From Sabulibacter ruber (GTDB taxonomy: Bacteria > Bacteroidota > Bacteroidia > Cytophagales > Hymenobacteraceae): a stretch of 64,000 bases of DNA. The notes beneath the pieces are model-generated. The model searched no databases. It was not told the origin of the DNA and worked only from the letters and a program-made list of their open reading frames with translations. This document shows, piece by piece, positions 27,455 to 35,792 of this stretch (positions are counted from its first letter, which is position 1; every line of letters begins with the position of its first letter). Made by a program: the position numbers and the translations under genes. The stretch lies in the NCBI RefSeq assembly GCF_017355955.1, contig NZ_JAFFID010000001.1, positions 2,356,001-2,420,000 of the forward strand. Reading direction: 5' to 3'.

Positions 27455-28420
27455 ATGCCTTCATTTGCCTCTGACAAAGAAGCTGCAGATGCGCTTCACC
27501 ATGCCTACAAGCGTCTGACCACCGAGATTTCCCAAACCATTATTGGCCAGGAAGAAGTGGTAAAACTGGTGCTGACTGCTGTTTTTTGTCAGGGGCATTG
27601 TCTTTTAGTGGGAGTACCGGGTCTGGCCAAGACCCTCCTGATCCAGACCATCTCCAACTCCCTGGATCTTTCGTTCAACCGGGTTCAGTTCACCCCAGAT
27701 TTGATGCCTTCTGACATTTTGGGCTCAGAAACGCTGGACCAGAACCGCCATTTCCAGTTTGTGAAAGGCCCGGTGTTCGCCAACATCGTTCTAGCCGATG
27801 AGATCAACCGGACGCCGCCTAAAACCCAGGCGGCGCTGTTGGAGGCCATGCAGGAATACTCGGTAACGGTAGCCGGGCACCATTACAACCTGCCTCGTCC
27901 GTTCTTTGTGCTGGCCACCCAGAACCCCATTGAGCAAGAAGGAACCTACCCATTGCCAGAGGCTCAGCTAGACCGCTTCATGTTCCATGTGGCCCTCTCC
28001 TACCCTAGCTACGAGGCCGAGCTGCAGATTGTCAAGAACACCACCGGTGACCGCAAGCATACCCCTACTGTTATCTTACACGCCGAGGAAATCACCGCTT
28101 TTCAGCAATTGGTACGCCGCGTGCCGGTAACCGACAACGTGGTGGAATATGCGGTGAAGCTGGTACATAAAACCCGGCCTAATACCCAAATGGCGGGTAC
28201 GCAAACAAACCAGTACCTGGAATGGGGTGCCGGGCCACGCGCCTCGCAGCACCTGATTATGGGCGCTAAGTGCAATGCTCTCATCAGGGGCAAGTACTCC
28301 CCAGATATTGAAGACGTGCAGGCCGTGGCCGTGCCAATTCTGCGCCACCGTTTGGTTCGAAACTTCAAAGCTGAGGCAGAAGGCATTACCGTAGAGCAGA
28401 TCATCCAAGGGTTACTCTAA
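27455..28420 (+). CDS. MoxR family AAA+ ATPase
   Basis: 321 residues. Walker A GVPGLAKT, Walker B IVLADEINR, the MoxR signature TPPKTQAALLEAMQE and sensor ATQNPIEQEGTYPLPEAQLDRF are all intact. MoxR proteins are chaperone-like ATPases that usually act with a DUF58 and a von Willebrand domain partner in metal or cell-envelope protein activation. Here no such partner follows; the gene is instead coupled to surA (10-base gap), so a link with envelope protein folding is inferred. A palindrome begins 4 bases after the stop. Confidence 0.95.
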   Translation: MPSFASDKEAADALHHAYKRLTTEISQTIIGQEEVVKLVLTAVFCQGHCLLVGVPGLAKTLLIQTISNSLDLSFNRVQFTPDLMPSDILGSETLDQNRHFQFVKGPVFANIVLADEINRTPPKTQAALLEAMQEYSVTVAGHHYNLPRPFFVLATQNPIEQEGTYPLPEAQLDRFMFHVALSYPSYEAELQIVKNTTGDRKHTPTVILHAEEITAFQQLVRRVPVTDNVVEYAVKLVHKTRPNTQMAGTQTNQYLEWGAGPRASQHLIMGAKCNALIRGKYSPDIEDVQAVAVPILRHRLVRNFKAEAEGITVEQIIQGLL

Positions 28421-28423
28421 ACT

Positions 28424-28459
28424 GTTTTTGCGCCTTTTTGAAGAAAGCAGGCGCAAAAC
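28424..28459. repeat. Dispersed intergenic palindrome (family copy 11)
   Basis: GTTTTTGCGCCTTTTTG opposite AAGAAAGCAGGCGCAAAAC. The central GCGCCT/AGGCGC change is paired. It starts 4 bases after the moxR stop. Confidence 0.8.
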
Positions 28460-28544
28460 CAAAGGGTGCATCGGCGTTAGCAGGAAACCACCTGCCGGGT
28501 TGCTCTATTGGCTAACTGGCTAAAGCAAAAGAAGAGCAGTTTCC

Positions 28545-28580
28545 GTTTCAGTCCTCTTTTTCAGAAAACAACTTTAAAAC
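28545..28580. repeat. Degenerate dispersed palindrome (family copy 12)
   Basis: GTTTCAGTCCTCTTTT, TCAG, AAAACAACTTTAAAAC: the layout and inner TTTT/AAAA are kept, but the middle of the arms no longer pairs well. Confidence 0.5.
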
Positions 28581-28582
28581 AG

Positions 28583-28636
28583 CAAAGCTTCCTCTGCCTT
28601 TCACCGTAATGGGTTAGTGAAAAAGAGGAAGCTTTG
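28583..28636 (+). terminator. Terminator after the surA-moxR genes
   Basis: 13-bp outer stem (28583-28595 with 28624-28636) plus an inner stem TTTCAC/GTGAAA, followed by TTTATTTTTG. The T-rich tail also supplies the -7 box of the next gene. Confidence 0.7.
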
Positions 28637-28638
28637 TT

Positions 28639-28646
28639 TATTTTTG
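28639..28646 (+). promoter_or_regulatory. -7 box within the terminator tail
   Basis: TATTTTTG matches TAnnTTTG, 28 bases before the start codon at 28674. Confidence 0.5.
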
Positions 28647-28673
28647 TCCCTGATTTAAAATCTATTCTACCTC

Positions 28674-29102
28674 ATGGAAGCAGCAGCTCTGTACGAACGC
28701 TTTGAAAGAAACCTGGAAACCATCTTCTCCTACATTAAGCGAGGGCTGGATGTACGCACCACTCCTTACCACATCTCCATGCCATTGGAGGTGAACCTGC
28801 TGTGCGATGTCCTGACCAACGCTGGCTTTCCCTGCCAGGTAACCCGGGGTGGTTTTGACGCACTGGTTGAATTCCATGACCTGTACATGAGAGAGGGCAA
28901 ACGCGTGTCTGAGGTAATGCACAGAATTCTGGAAGACAAACGGGCTTACATCCGCACTCCAGAGGGAACCGTACTGATGAAAGAGCAACTGATCCGCCGG
29001 TTAGAATACTTCAATGAAATTGCCCACTCTATGGAAGTAATTGCCCGCCTGCAGCAACTGGGCAGCCCTCTGCAATACAACTACCCTTTCCTGAAACAAT
29101 AA
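28674..29102 (+). CDS. Conserved hypothetical protein
   Basis: 142 residues, no signal peptide, no membrane segment, mixed alpha/beta composition. It has an N-terminal helix (YERFERNLETIFSYI), a strand-loop region around TPYHISMPLEVNLLCDVL, and a C-terminal helical part (LIRRLEYFNEIAHSMEVIAR). I do not recognise the family. It is expressed from its own promoter and ends at a strong hairpin shared with the convergent TIGR02588 gene. Confidence 0.7.
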   Translation: MEAAALYERFERNLETIFSYIKRGLDVRTTPYHISMPLEVNLLCDVLTNAGFPCQVTRGGFDALVEFHDLYMREGKRVSEVMHRILEDKRAYIRTPEGTVLMKEQLIRRLEYFNEIAHSMEVIARLQQLGSPLQYNYPFLKQ

Positions 29103-29142
29103 GGCAACAAATTACAGAGGAACTGACCTCTGCATAGATACC

Positions 29143-29193
29143 AAACGGGCTGGGGGTTGAAGATTCAGTTGATCTTCAACCCCCAGCCCGTTT
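29143..29193. terminator. Bidirectional terminator between convergent genes
   Basis: Perfect 22-bp stem (29143-29164 with 29172-29193) and a 7-base loop, flanked by AAA on the left and TTT on the right. It overlaps the stop codon of the minus-strand gene by two bases. Confidence 0.85.
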
Positions 29194-29581
29194 ATGGCTT
29201 ATTATACCCCAGAATCTGCACTTTCAGTTTTTGTCCTTCCTGCCGCTCTGCCCGGAACGTGACCCAAGCCTCCTGCTTACTTTCTTTGGGTGCCAATGGG
29301 AAAGTGGTTTCTGCCTTGTCTACTTCTCTTCCGTTCTGTTGCAGCGTGATTTCCACGGTTACATTCTCGGCGGTTTGCTCTCCTACATTGATGAGTTCTA
29401 AGCGGTAGATATTCCGGTTGAGTTTATCCTGCTCGGGTTGGGCTTTCACCCGCAGATCGGGCGGGGTGTCTTTGTAGGAAACGGCTTTTACTCCCAGGTA
29501 TCCAATCAAGGCAAGAATAAGCAGGGCACTGGCGCCAAACACCACCCACTCCAGCTTATTCTTATTCATTTGTGCTTGCAT
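29192..29581 (-). CDS. TIGR02588 family membrane-anchored protein
   Basis: 129 residues: a short cytoplasmic N-terminus (KNKLEW), one transmembrane helix (about residues 12-34) and a beta-sandwich-like exterior domain with NIYRLELINVGEQTAENVTV and KLKVQILGY. This matches TIGR02588, a family found next to TIGR02587 membrane proteins. Its start is 3 bases after the stop of that partner, so they are cotranscribed. Function unknown; the domain looks like a small adhesion or cargo-binding module on the periplasmic face. Confidence 0.8.
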   Translation of the reverse strand: MQAQMNKNKLEWVVFGASALLILALIGYLGVKAVSYKDTPPDLRVKAQPEQDKLNRNIYRLELINVGEQTAENVTVEITLQQNGREVDKAETTFPLAPKESKQEAWVTFRAERQEGQKLKVQILGYNKP

Positions 29582-29584
29582 CTA

Positions 29585-30472
29585 TTATTTATATTCCTGG
29601 TCTAATAAGAAACGCCCGGCCGCTGCCCCTAAGGCAGAAGCCATGGCCAGTACTACTGTTGCTTCAACACATATTTGGAAACCGTTTCCTTCAAACCGCC
29701 CGAAAAACCACAACGCTCCCGCAGAAACGCAAAAAGCCGAGGCATACGTGATGCTTAGCCCCCAGATGACCTCTAATGCGCTAGGAAGTTCATTGGCCGG
29801 CGTTTCATAAGCTCCCCTGAACCCCACGTAAAACAGAATGCCCCCGGTTATAAGCAAGGATACCAAAAACATCAGCAGCAACTGAAGCGGCGTGACATCT
29901 GTGGCAATGACCATTACCTCATCTGTGGGGGCAATGTGGGCTCCAAACAACATGCCGGCGCAAGTGGCCAGGAAAATCTGCTCCTTGGTAGAAGACTGCC
30001 CGCCGTCTTGCTTGAAAAACTCACTGGCGGTGGGCGCTTTCTCTGTGTCTTCCTCTTCTTCGTCTTCCCCTGCCGAACCCAACTGAGCCGTTCCCACAGA
30101 CACTCCAATGGCCACGGGCATGGCTTCTATGACGGTCATGTACACAATCCGCTCCAATGACATCTCGTCTAAATCAACCTGCCCCAGCAACCACAGGAAC
30201 AGAAAAGACAGCACCAGCCCAATGCCCATCTCCTCCACCGAGTCTACCACCACTTCTTCCCAACAGGCACTGGCTCTTAGTCCGGCATAGGTATTGTAGC
30301 CCAGCAACAAGACAAAGGTGACCACCACATAGAGCACCAGTTGCCACGGAGACACCTCAAAGCTGGTCCACCAGACTTCCATGGTGTACAGCATAGGCAA
30401 GCTGAACAACAGGCCTCCTATGATTCCCCTTCCGTACTCCTTCAATGATTGCGTAGTGCTTTTTACCCGCAT
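29585..30472 (-). CDS. TIGR02587 (DUF2391) family integral membrane protein
   Basis: About 295 residues with around seven membrane helices: GIIGGLLFSLPMLYTMEVWW, LVLYVVVTFVLLLGY and GLVLSFLFLWLLG, then a loop rich in Glu/Asp (about residues 140-155) and a second helical block containing ATCAGMLFGAHIAPTDEVMVIA. Matches TIGR02587. I chose the ATG at 30472 (MRVKSTTQSLKEYGRG); an in-frame ATG at 30508 would add 12 Gly-rich residues. Paired with TIGR02588 downstream. No transport or enzymatic function is established. Confidence 0.82.
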   Translation of the reverse strand: MRVKSTTQSLKEYGRGIIGGLLFSLPMLYTMEVWWTSFEVSPWQLVLYVVVTFVLLLGYNTYAGLRASACWEEVVVDSVEEMGIGLVLSFLFLWLLGQVDLDEMSLERIVYMTVIEAMPVAIGVSVGTAQLGSAGEDEEEEDTEKAPTASEFFKQDGGQSSTKEQIFLATCAGMLFGAHIAPTDEVMVIATDVTPLQLLLMFLVSLLITGGILFYVGFRGAYETPANELPSALEVIWGLSITYASAFCVSAGALWFFGRFEGNGFQICVEATVVLAMASALGAAAGRFLLDQEYK

Positions 30473-30637
30473 GCCCCAGCCTCCGTTTAAACCGTAACCC
30501 CCATCCAAGTTCTGGCAAGGACGGGTGTTGTCTACGTTTATTCGGCTACTGGTGTTCTTTTACAGTGTGTTGGCAGGTAAGAGACGAACTCTGCAAAGCC
30601 CTACACAAATTCTCTATTTTAAGAATCTGCGCGGGAC

Positions 30638-30666
30638 TTGTCTCGTACAAACAAGTCTTAAGTTTG
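30638..30666 (+). promoter_or_regulatory. Bacteroidota promoter of the GNAT gene
   Basis: TTG (30638-30640), an 18-base spacer, then TAAGTTTG (30659-30666), a full match to the Bacteroidota consensus. The box ends 7 bases before the ATG, so the message is probably leaderless or nearly so. Confidence 0.7.
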
Positions 30667-30673
30667 TATTTCT

Positions 30674-31267
30674 ATGCAGTCATCGCTTACTACTTCTGCC
30701 ACCAGCACGGAACTTTCTACCGAAAGGCTTTGGATACGGCCCTACACCCAGGAGATGGCGTTGGAGTTTTGGCAACTGTTGCAGAAAAACCGGGAACGGC
30801 TCATGCCCGATTTCCCCGACCGTACCACGGCCGTCATTTCTTTAGAAGATGCCCAGAACAGGCTCAGGGTGTTCACCTCCCAGCACAAGGTAGGTGACAT
30901 GTACAGCTTTGGGATCTGGCGGAAAGAGGGCGGCGAATATATTGGCGACATCACCTTACGCCGGCTGGCCCGCGGGAAACCCTTTGCCGAGGTAGGCTAT
31001 TACTTAGGTGCCCAGGCCGAGGGCAAAGGATTTGCCACCGAGGCCCTTAAAGCCATCATGCGCTACGCTTTTCAGGTGTTGCACATGGAGGCAGTGAATC
31101 TGCGCTGCGCCGAGGAAAACAACCGGAGCCAGGGCGTGGCAAAACGCTCGGGCTTTACCCTCATCAAGTCTTACACGCCCGTAGTATCAGATCATCCCAC
31201 GCTGCCGCCTCGGCCGCTCCAGGTGTATCAATTGAAAAAAGAAGACGCTATGGTAACTCTGCTTTAG
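30674..31267 (+). CDS. GNAT family N-acetyltransferase (RimJ/RimL-like)
   Basis: 197 residues. Family elements are STERLWIRPYTQEMALEFWQ, SFGIWRKEGGEYIGDITLR, FAEVGYYLGAQAEGKGFATE (acetyl-CoA loop Q/R-x-x-G-x-G/A), ALKAIMRYAF and AEENNRSQGVAKRSGF. This is the pattern of ribosomal-protein N-acetyltransferase-like enzymes; the substrate is not predictable. Unrelated to the GNAT gene at 10828 beyond the fold. It converges on an outer-membrane protein gene with a palindrome between them. Confidence 0.9.
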   Translation: MQSSLTTSATSTELSTERLWIRPYTQEMALEFWQLLQKNRERLMPDFPDRTTAVISLEDAQNRLRVFTSQHKVGDMYSFGIWRKEGGEYIGDITLRRLARGKPFAEVGYYLGAQAEGKGFATEALKAIMRYAFQVLHMEAVNLRCAEENNRSQGVAKRSGFTLIKSYTPVVSDHPTLPPRPLQVYQLKKEDAMVTLL

Positions 31268-31271
31268 CGGG

Positions 31272-31307
31272 GTTTTAGAGGTCTTTCCCGAAAATCAGCC
31301 CTGAAAC
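31272..31307. repeat. Dispersed intergenic palindrome (family copy 13)
   Basis: GTTTTAGAGGTCTTTC then CCGAAAATCAGCCCTGAAAC; some central mismatches. It fills the gap between two convergent stops (31267 and 31312). Confidence 0.6.
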
Positions 31308-31311
31308 AGAG

Positions 31312-32481
31312 CTACCTTTTCCGGAGCCTGGCCAGGAAGAAGTCTGAGTTGAAGTTCAGATACAAGCTGTTGGAAAACTCCAGCGCCGGGTTCTCCAGAT
31401 CAAGGTACGGCTCAAGCCTCAGGGTCAAAGACAACCCCTGAATGAGTTGGATGTCATGCATGAACCGTACAATCAGAACGTGCCGTAGTTTATTGGTGTA
31501 ATCCGGGGTTTTGAAGTTGGTGGAAACCGATTGGAAGAGCTTGCCGCCTAACTCAGCGTAATAGCCGTTGCCGCGCCAGTAACTCAGCATCACGTTCTGG
31601 TATTTGGTATCAATGCCCGCGTTCAGGTACAGCCCGGTCCCCTGCTGAAAAGGCCGGTTCTTCTCATTAGAGAAATCTTTCCAGCCCACCACGTACGGCT
31701 GAAAATGCAGCGCCTTCAGAAACTTCTTGTCATAATTCTTCCGGATGACCAGACCGGCGGCTCCGTTTACCAAAGTAACCAGCGGCAGCTCAGTATCGTC
31801 AATCTGGCCGCCGCGGTGCTGGGCGGTGAACTGCAGCGGCAGACCGATGTACGTTTCCGTTTCGGGGCTGTTTCCCGATGAACCCAAAGAAACCGGCGTT
31901 CTGTAGAGCGTGATTTCAGAAGAAGCTCCGCCGGCAACCTCTTCCTGGAACGGATCCATGCGCCGGATGTACCGCTGCCAGTCAATCCAGGCATCCAGCT
32001 TCACGCCCGGCTTGTTCAGGAGGAACTGGATCCCGTTCTCCAGCCGGTTGGTGATCACGCGCTCAAAGTCATACAGCGGCTCTATGTACCCGTGGTTGAC
32101 GTTGGCTTCCAGGTTCCCGAACAGCAGCGCCATGTCATCTTTCTCGTACCGGATGGTGAACGTGGGCTGCACCAATGAGTACTTGCGTGTCCCGAAGTCT
32201 TTCTGCAACTGCACCCCGGCGTCTATGCGCACGGTAGACGAAGCAAAATAAACCAGGCGCGGGTTTAAGTGGTACCCAAATAAGGTATACCCCTCGGCGA
32301 TGTCATTGAAGTACTCGTTGTTCTTCTGGTAGCCAAAAGCATTGATCCCCAACTGCAGCTCACCGGCCTGCTCTGGTTTTACCGGTTGCCTGAACTCCAG
32401 GGCTTGGTTGTTTAACTGCGCAAAGGAAGTCTGACCCGCAAATAATGCTCCTACCGCTATCAGAAGCCACTTTTTAGACAT
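31312..32481 (-). CDS. Probable outer-membrane beta-barrel protein of unknown function
   Basis: About 389 residues from the ATG at 32481, which starts a signal peptide (KKWLLIAVGALFAGQTSFAQ). The mature sequence consists of many amphipathic strands with aromatic ends (NPRLVYFASSTVRIDAGVQL, HVLIVRFMHDIQL, LTLRLEPYLDL) and ends in a strand plus RLRKR. This resembles a medium-sized outer-membrane barrel. I do not recognise a named family. The longer frame (from 32673) adds 64 unlikely residues. Expression is monocistronic. Confidence 0.78.
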   Translation of the reverse strand: MSKKWLLIAVGALFAGQTSFAQLNNQALEFRQPVKPEQAGELQLGINAFGYQKNNEYFNDIAEGYTLFGYHLNPRLVYFASSTVRIDAGVQLQKDFGTRKYSLVQPTFTIRYEKDDMALLFGNLEANVNHGYIEPLYDFERVITNRLENGIQFLLNKPGVKLDAWIDWQRYIRRMDPFQEEVAGGASSEITLYRTPVSLGSSGNSPETETYIGLPLQFTAQHRGGQIDDTELPLVTLVNGAAGLVIRKNYDKKFLKALHFQPYVVGWKDFSNEKNRPFQQGTGLYLNAGIDTKYQNVMLSYWRGNGYYAELGGKLFQSVSTNFKTPDYTNKLRHVLIVRFMHDIQLIQGLSLTLRLEPYLDLENPALEFSNSLYLNFNSDFFLARLRKR

Positions 32482-33038
32482 AGCAATACGTTTGTGCCCT
32501 ATTCTGTACAGGGATCCACTAAAAGAGAGAAAGGTGAGACCTGTCCTGGAAATCTGGCCCACCGTATCTCGAAAGGTAGACAAAAACAGGAAGAAAAGAA
32601 AAGAGGCGGCATTCCGCCAGGCCGTCTCAGCCTTGGTGCCAGGCTTGTTTCTGGCCCGGTTTACCCAAACCAAGCCTAAAAAAGAACGCCATGCTACGCC
32701 TGCTTTTTGGGCGCTCCAGAAGCAAAATAACTGCTGAGTCTTGTAACTAATATGCCTCCAGATTTGTTGAGAAAGAAGCCAGGAAAAGCTTTTTTACGTA
32801 ACTTCCTGCTTACCTGTGGGTTCCTCTGGAGCCTATTGTTTGCTATTTTAGATAGCAATGAAGCAGAAAAAATAACTAAAAAAACTAGTAAATCTTGGCA
32901 CAAATCCGGTACTTTGGGTGTTTCCTATATACACCTCCGGAATAAGTCTGGAAAGCAGCTGAAACGCCGCGGTTAGCGCTTGCAGATTGGCTCAGGAAGT
33001 CGTAAATTCATCAAAAATTAAGCAAAGAAAACACAGAC
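32482..33038. other. Divergent intergenic region upstream of recA
   Basis: About 560 bases between two divergent genes. It holds a degenerate palindrome copy (32647-32682) and an inverted repeat TTGCTAT-TTTAG-ATAGCAA (32840-32858) about 180 bases before recA. The inverted repeat could be an operator (an SOS site is possible but untested) or chance. No gene is convincing here. Confidence 0.5.
32647..32682. repeat. Degenerate dispersed palindrome (family copy 14)
   Basis: GTTTCTGGCCCGGTTT, ACCC-type loop, AAACCAAGCCTAAAAA. It pairs over most of its length. Confidence 0.55.
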
Positions 33039-34073
33039 ATGAGTGTAAACAGCGAAAAATTGAAAGCGCTCCAACTCACTATCGACAAGCTGGACAAGAC
33101 CTACGGTAAAGGTACGGTTATGAAGCTGAGCGATAACCAGGTGGAGGACGTTCCAGCCATTTCTACTGGCTCCCTGGGCTTGGACATTGCCCTGGGTATT
33201 GGAGGTCTTCCTCGCGGCCGTGTGGTGGAGATCTACGGACCAGAATCTTCCGGTAAAACCACCCTTACCATGCACTGCATTGCAGAAGCACAGAAGCAAG
33301 GTGGCCTGGCCGCGTTCATTGATGCCGAGCACGCTTTCGACAAAACCTACGCTGAGAAATTAGGAATAGATACGGAGAACCTGCTGATTGCCCAGCCAGA
33401 CAATGGTGAGCAAGCGCTGGAAATCGCCGACCATTTGATCCGCTCAGGTGCTATCGATATCATCGTGATTGACTCAGTGGCCGCTCTGGTTCCTAAAGGT
33501 GAACTGGAAGGCGACATGGGTGAGAGCAAAATGGGTCTTCAGGCTCGTTTGATGTCTCAGGCCCTGCGTAAACTGACAGGTACCATCAACAAAACCAACT
33601 GCTTGTGTATCTTCATCAACCAGTTGCGTGAGAAGATTGGGGTGATGTTCGGGAACCCAGAAACCACTACCGGTGGTAACGCCCTGAAGTTCTACGCTTC
33701 TGTGCGTCTGGATATCCGCCGCATTGGCCAGATCAAAGAAGGCCCTGATAGCATCACCGGTAACCGCACCAAAGTAAAAGTGGTGAAAAACAAGGTGGCG
33801 CCTCCGTTTAAAGTAGTGGAGTTTGACATCATGTACGGCGAAGGTATCTCCAAAGTAGGCGAGATTCTTGACCTGGGTGTTGAACTGGGCGTAGTACAGA
33901 AATCAGGTTCCTGGTTCTCTTACAACGGCGACCGTTTAGGCCAAGGCCGCGACGCTGTGAAGCAGTTCTTGCTGGACAACGAGGAACTGATGCAGGAAAT
34001 TGAGACCAAGATTCGTAACATGGTGAAAGGTGAGCCTGAGAAAGTGGCCGCCGCCCTGGAAGACAACGAATAA
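33039..34073 (+). CDS. recA: Recombinase RecA
   Basis: 344 residues, the standard length. RecA forms filaments on single-stranded DNA, catalyses strand exchange and triggers LexA-type self-cleavage. Walker A is GPESSGKTT (Gly67-Thr75). Other conserved blocks are [10 protein letters not shown], the Walker B region [20 protein letters not shown], loop L1 [16 protein letters not shown] and loop L2 [21 protein letters not shown]. The acidic C-terminal tail (AAALEDNE) is short. Monocistronic with its own terminator. Confidence 0.99.
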   Translation: MSVNSEKLKALQLTIDKLDKTYGKGTVMKLSDNQVEDVPAISTGSLGLDIALGIGGLPRGRVVEIYGPESSGKTTLTMHCIAEAQKQGGLAAFIDAEHAFDKTYAEKLGIDTENLLIAQPDNGEQALEIADHLIRSGAIDIIVIDSVAALVPKGELEGDMGESKMGLQARLMSQALRKLTGTINKTNCLCIFINQLREKIGVMFGNPETTTGGNALKFYASVRLDIRRIGQIKEGPDSITGNRTKVKVVKNKVAPPFKVVEFDIMYGEGISKVGEILDLGVELGVVQKSGSWFSYNGDRLGQGRDAVKQFLLDNEELMQEIETKIRNMVKGEPEKVAAALEDNE

Positions 34074-34092
34074 GCTCATACATTTTTTTACA

Positions 34093-34118
34093 AAACGGCA
34101 CCTTTTAAGGTGCCGTTT
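34093..34118 (+). terminator. Terminator of recA
   Basis: Stem AAACGGCACC (34093-34102) with GGTGCCGTTT (34109-34118) and a TTTTAA-type loop, followed by CTGTTT. It starts 20 bases after the stop. Confidence 0.8.
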
Positions 34119-34127
34119 CTGTTTAAA

Positions 34128-34157
34128 TTGAGTTCCACCTGAAAACCTATACATTTG
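34128..34157 (+). promoter_or_regulatory. Bacteroidota promoter of the DUF3108 gene
   Basis: TTG (34128-34130), 19-base spacer, TACATTTG (34150-34157): both elements match the consensus. The leader would be about 70 bases. Confidence 0.7.
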
Positions 34158-34231
34158 TGTACATGGCCTCACCCACCGCCGGGTTTGGTACGACATTTGA
34201 ATAGCCGCAGGTATACAGGAAAGATTGGCTT

Positions 34232-35041
34232 ATGCGAATTAAACATCAACTACTACTAGTATTACCTTTATTGGGATTGGTTTTGAGTGGCTTCGCCCTG
34301 AATGATACCATGCGAACTGTCAAGAACGACAGCTTTGGTCCCGGCGAGGTGTTGCAATACAAAGTGCATTACGGCATCATCAATGCCGGTGAGGCTACCA
34401 TCCACGTGGCCAATAATCTTCAGCGCATCAACAACCGCCCCTGCTACCAGGCTACGGTAACGGGTAAAACCGTTGGCTCCTTTGACTTCTTCCACCGCGT
34501 GCGCGACACCTGGAGCTCGTTCATTGACACTTCCTCCATGTTGCCGCTGCGCTTCTACCGCAACATTGAAGAAGGCCGGTACCGCCGCAAAGAGACCACC
34601 GACTTTGACCACCAGAAAGACCTGGTAACGGTGAATGACAGCCGTGACGAGAAGAAAAACCAGGTGTTCAAAGTGCCAGACAACGCCCAGGATATGGTAA
34701 GCGGCTTTTACTACCTGCGCACCCTTAACCTGGACAGTTACAAACCCGGCCAAACCATTAAGATGCAAGGCTTTCTGGGCGATGAGGTGTTTGACATGAC
34801 TGTAACGTACCGCGGTGTAACCACCGTAGACACCAAAGCCGGTAAAATCAGAGCCCACCGCCTAGTTCCCAGAATGCCCAGAAACAAATTGTTTGACGGC
34901 GAAGATGCTATCTCTGTGTACTTCTCTGATGACGTAAACAAAATCCCGGTGATGTTCCAGGCCGAGATGTTTGTGGGTTCCGTGAAAGTGGACCTGTACA
35001 AATACAGCGGCTTGAAAGGCAAACTGAACGTGGTTAAATAG
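34232..35041 (+). CDS. DUF3108 domain-containing protein
   Basis: 269 residues with an N-terminal signal peptide (LLLVLPLLGLVLSGFA). The domain order is typical of DUF3108: FGPGEVLQYKVHYGIINAGEA, then VRDTWSSFIDTSSMLPLRFYRNI, DFDHQKDLVTV, MVSGFYYLRTLNL and IKMQGFLGDEVFDMTVTYRG, ending with EMFVGSVKVDLYKYSG. Family members are predicted beta-rich periplasmic proteins that may bind lipids or lipoprotein parts; the function is not established. It is preceded by a clear promoter and followed by a small secreted protein gene 55 bases away. Confidence 0.9.
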   Translation: MRIKHQLLLVLPLLGLVLSGFALNDTMRTVKNDSFGPGEVLQYKVHYGIINAGEATIHVANNLQRINNRPCYQATVTGKTVGSFDFFHRVRDTWSSFIDTSSMLPLRFYRNIEEGRYRRKETTDFDHQKDLVTVNDSRDEKKNQVFKVPDNAQDMVSGFYYLRTLNLDSYKPGQTIKMQGFLGDEVFDMTVTYRGVTTVDTKAGKIRAHRLVPRMPRNKLFDGEDAISVYFSDDVNKIPVMFQAEMFVGSVKVDLYKYSGLKGKLNVVK

Positions 35042-35096
35042 CGGATTTGATAGTTGGTCTAATTTATGCTTGGTTCATCCCAAACTATATTAGACT

Positions 35097-35483
35097 ATGA
35101 AAAACTGCTTTACCTTACTCGTATTTACCTTTTTTCTGTTGATTGTTGGGAACGCCAGCGCCCAGAGTAGTGCCACCGCTTTTCTGTCTGAAAGAGGCGA
35201 TATAAGCTTCAAGGTAGAAAAAACTGACTTTCACATCTTACTGTCCCAGGAAGGAAAGATAACAGGTTACGCTATCAAGGCCAATGGAGAAATTGACTAT
35301 GATATACACGGTCGTGTCCGGAAGATAGGGCAAGTAGAGATCGCCTACGACATCCATGGACGTATCAACAAAATAGGGTCGGAAGAGATATCCTACAATA
35401 TAGATGGGCGACTGACCAAAATTGGAAGGACTGAAATTTCATATAGTTTCTTCAACGGCAAGATTGCCAGCATCAGAGACTGA
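35097..35483 (+). CDS. Small secreted protein with tandem 16-residue YD-like repeats
   Basis: 128 residues with a signal peptide ending NASAQ. The C-terminal half is built from about four tandem units of 16-17 residues, such as YDIHGRINKIGSEEIS and YNIDGRLTKIGRTEIS, at roughly residues 65-128. They resemble YD/RHS-type beta repeats in miniature. I do not recognise the family. It probably folds into a small beta-sheet or solenoid on the cell surface or in the periplasm. A strong terminator follows. Confidence 0.75.
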   Translation: MKNCFTLLVFTFFLLIVGNASAQSSATAFLSERGDISFKVEKTDFHILLSQEGKITGYAIKANGEIDYDIHGRVRKIGQVEIAYDIHGRINKIGSEEISYNIDGRLTKIGRTEISYSFFNGKIASIRD

Positions 35484-35505
35484 CCATTCCCCTCCCCCAT
35501 AAAAA

Positions 35506-35543
35506 CAGAAAGACGCTGCAAACAACCTTGCAGCGTCTTTCTG
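35506..35543 (+). terminator. Terminator after the repeat-protein gene
   Basis: 16-bp perfect stem (35506-35521 with 35528-35543) and a 6-base loop ACAACC. A TTTT run follows. That run is also the first arm of a dispersed palindrome that begins on the last base of the stem. Confidence 0.85.
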
Positions 35544-35578
35544 TTTTAGGCCTCTTTTCTGGGAAACAGGCTTAAAAT
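35543..35578. repeat. Dispersed intergenic palindrome (family copy 15)
   Basis: GTTTTAGGCCTCTTTTC then GGGAAACAGGCTTAAAAT. The palindrome abuts the preceding terminator. Confidence 0.75.
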
Positions 35579-35674
35579 AAACCTGCCTTGCGCTACAGAA
35601 GTCGTTTAAGATTAAGAAATTGTTACTAAATGGTTCATAGCAGGTAAAAGAAATGGCGGCCACTAACTAATCCC

Positions 35675-35682
35675 TATATTTG
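35675..35682 (+). promoter_or_regulatory. Candidate -7 box of the two-component operon
   Basis: TATATTTG matches TAnnTTTG about 110 bases before the response regulator start. No clear TTG element at -33. Confidence 0.45.
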
Positions 35683-35792
35683 TTTCGGAATTAAGAGGAA
35701 GCGCTTTTCATGTTTCGCTTTGAGCGCTGTTTCCTGAGGTTTCAAAGAGACTAGCCACGAGAGAAACGCATTTCCCATTTAACGCATGTTTT

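Noticed and set aside
32840-32858. SOS/LexA box upstream of recA
   Set aside because: The palindrome TTGCTAT-N5-ATAGCAA is real, but I do not know a LexA consensus for this group, it lies 180 bases away, and no promoter box is placed next to it; kept only as a note in the gap entry.
32752-32976. 74-codon plus-strand frame upstream of recA
   Set aside because: No signal, domain or codon bias; overlaps the recA control region.
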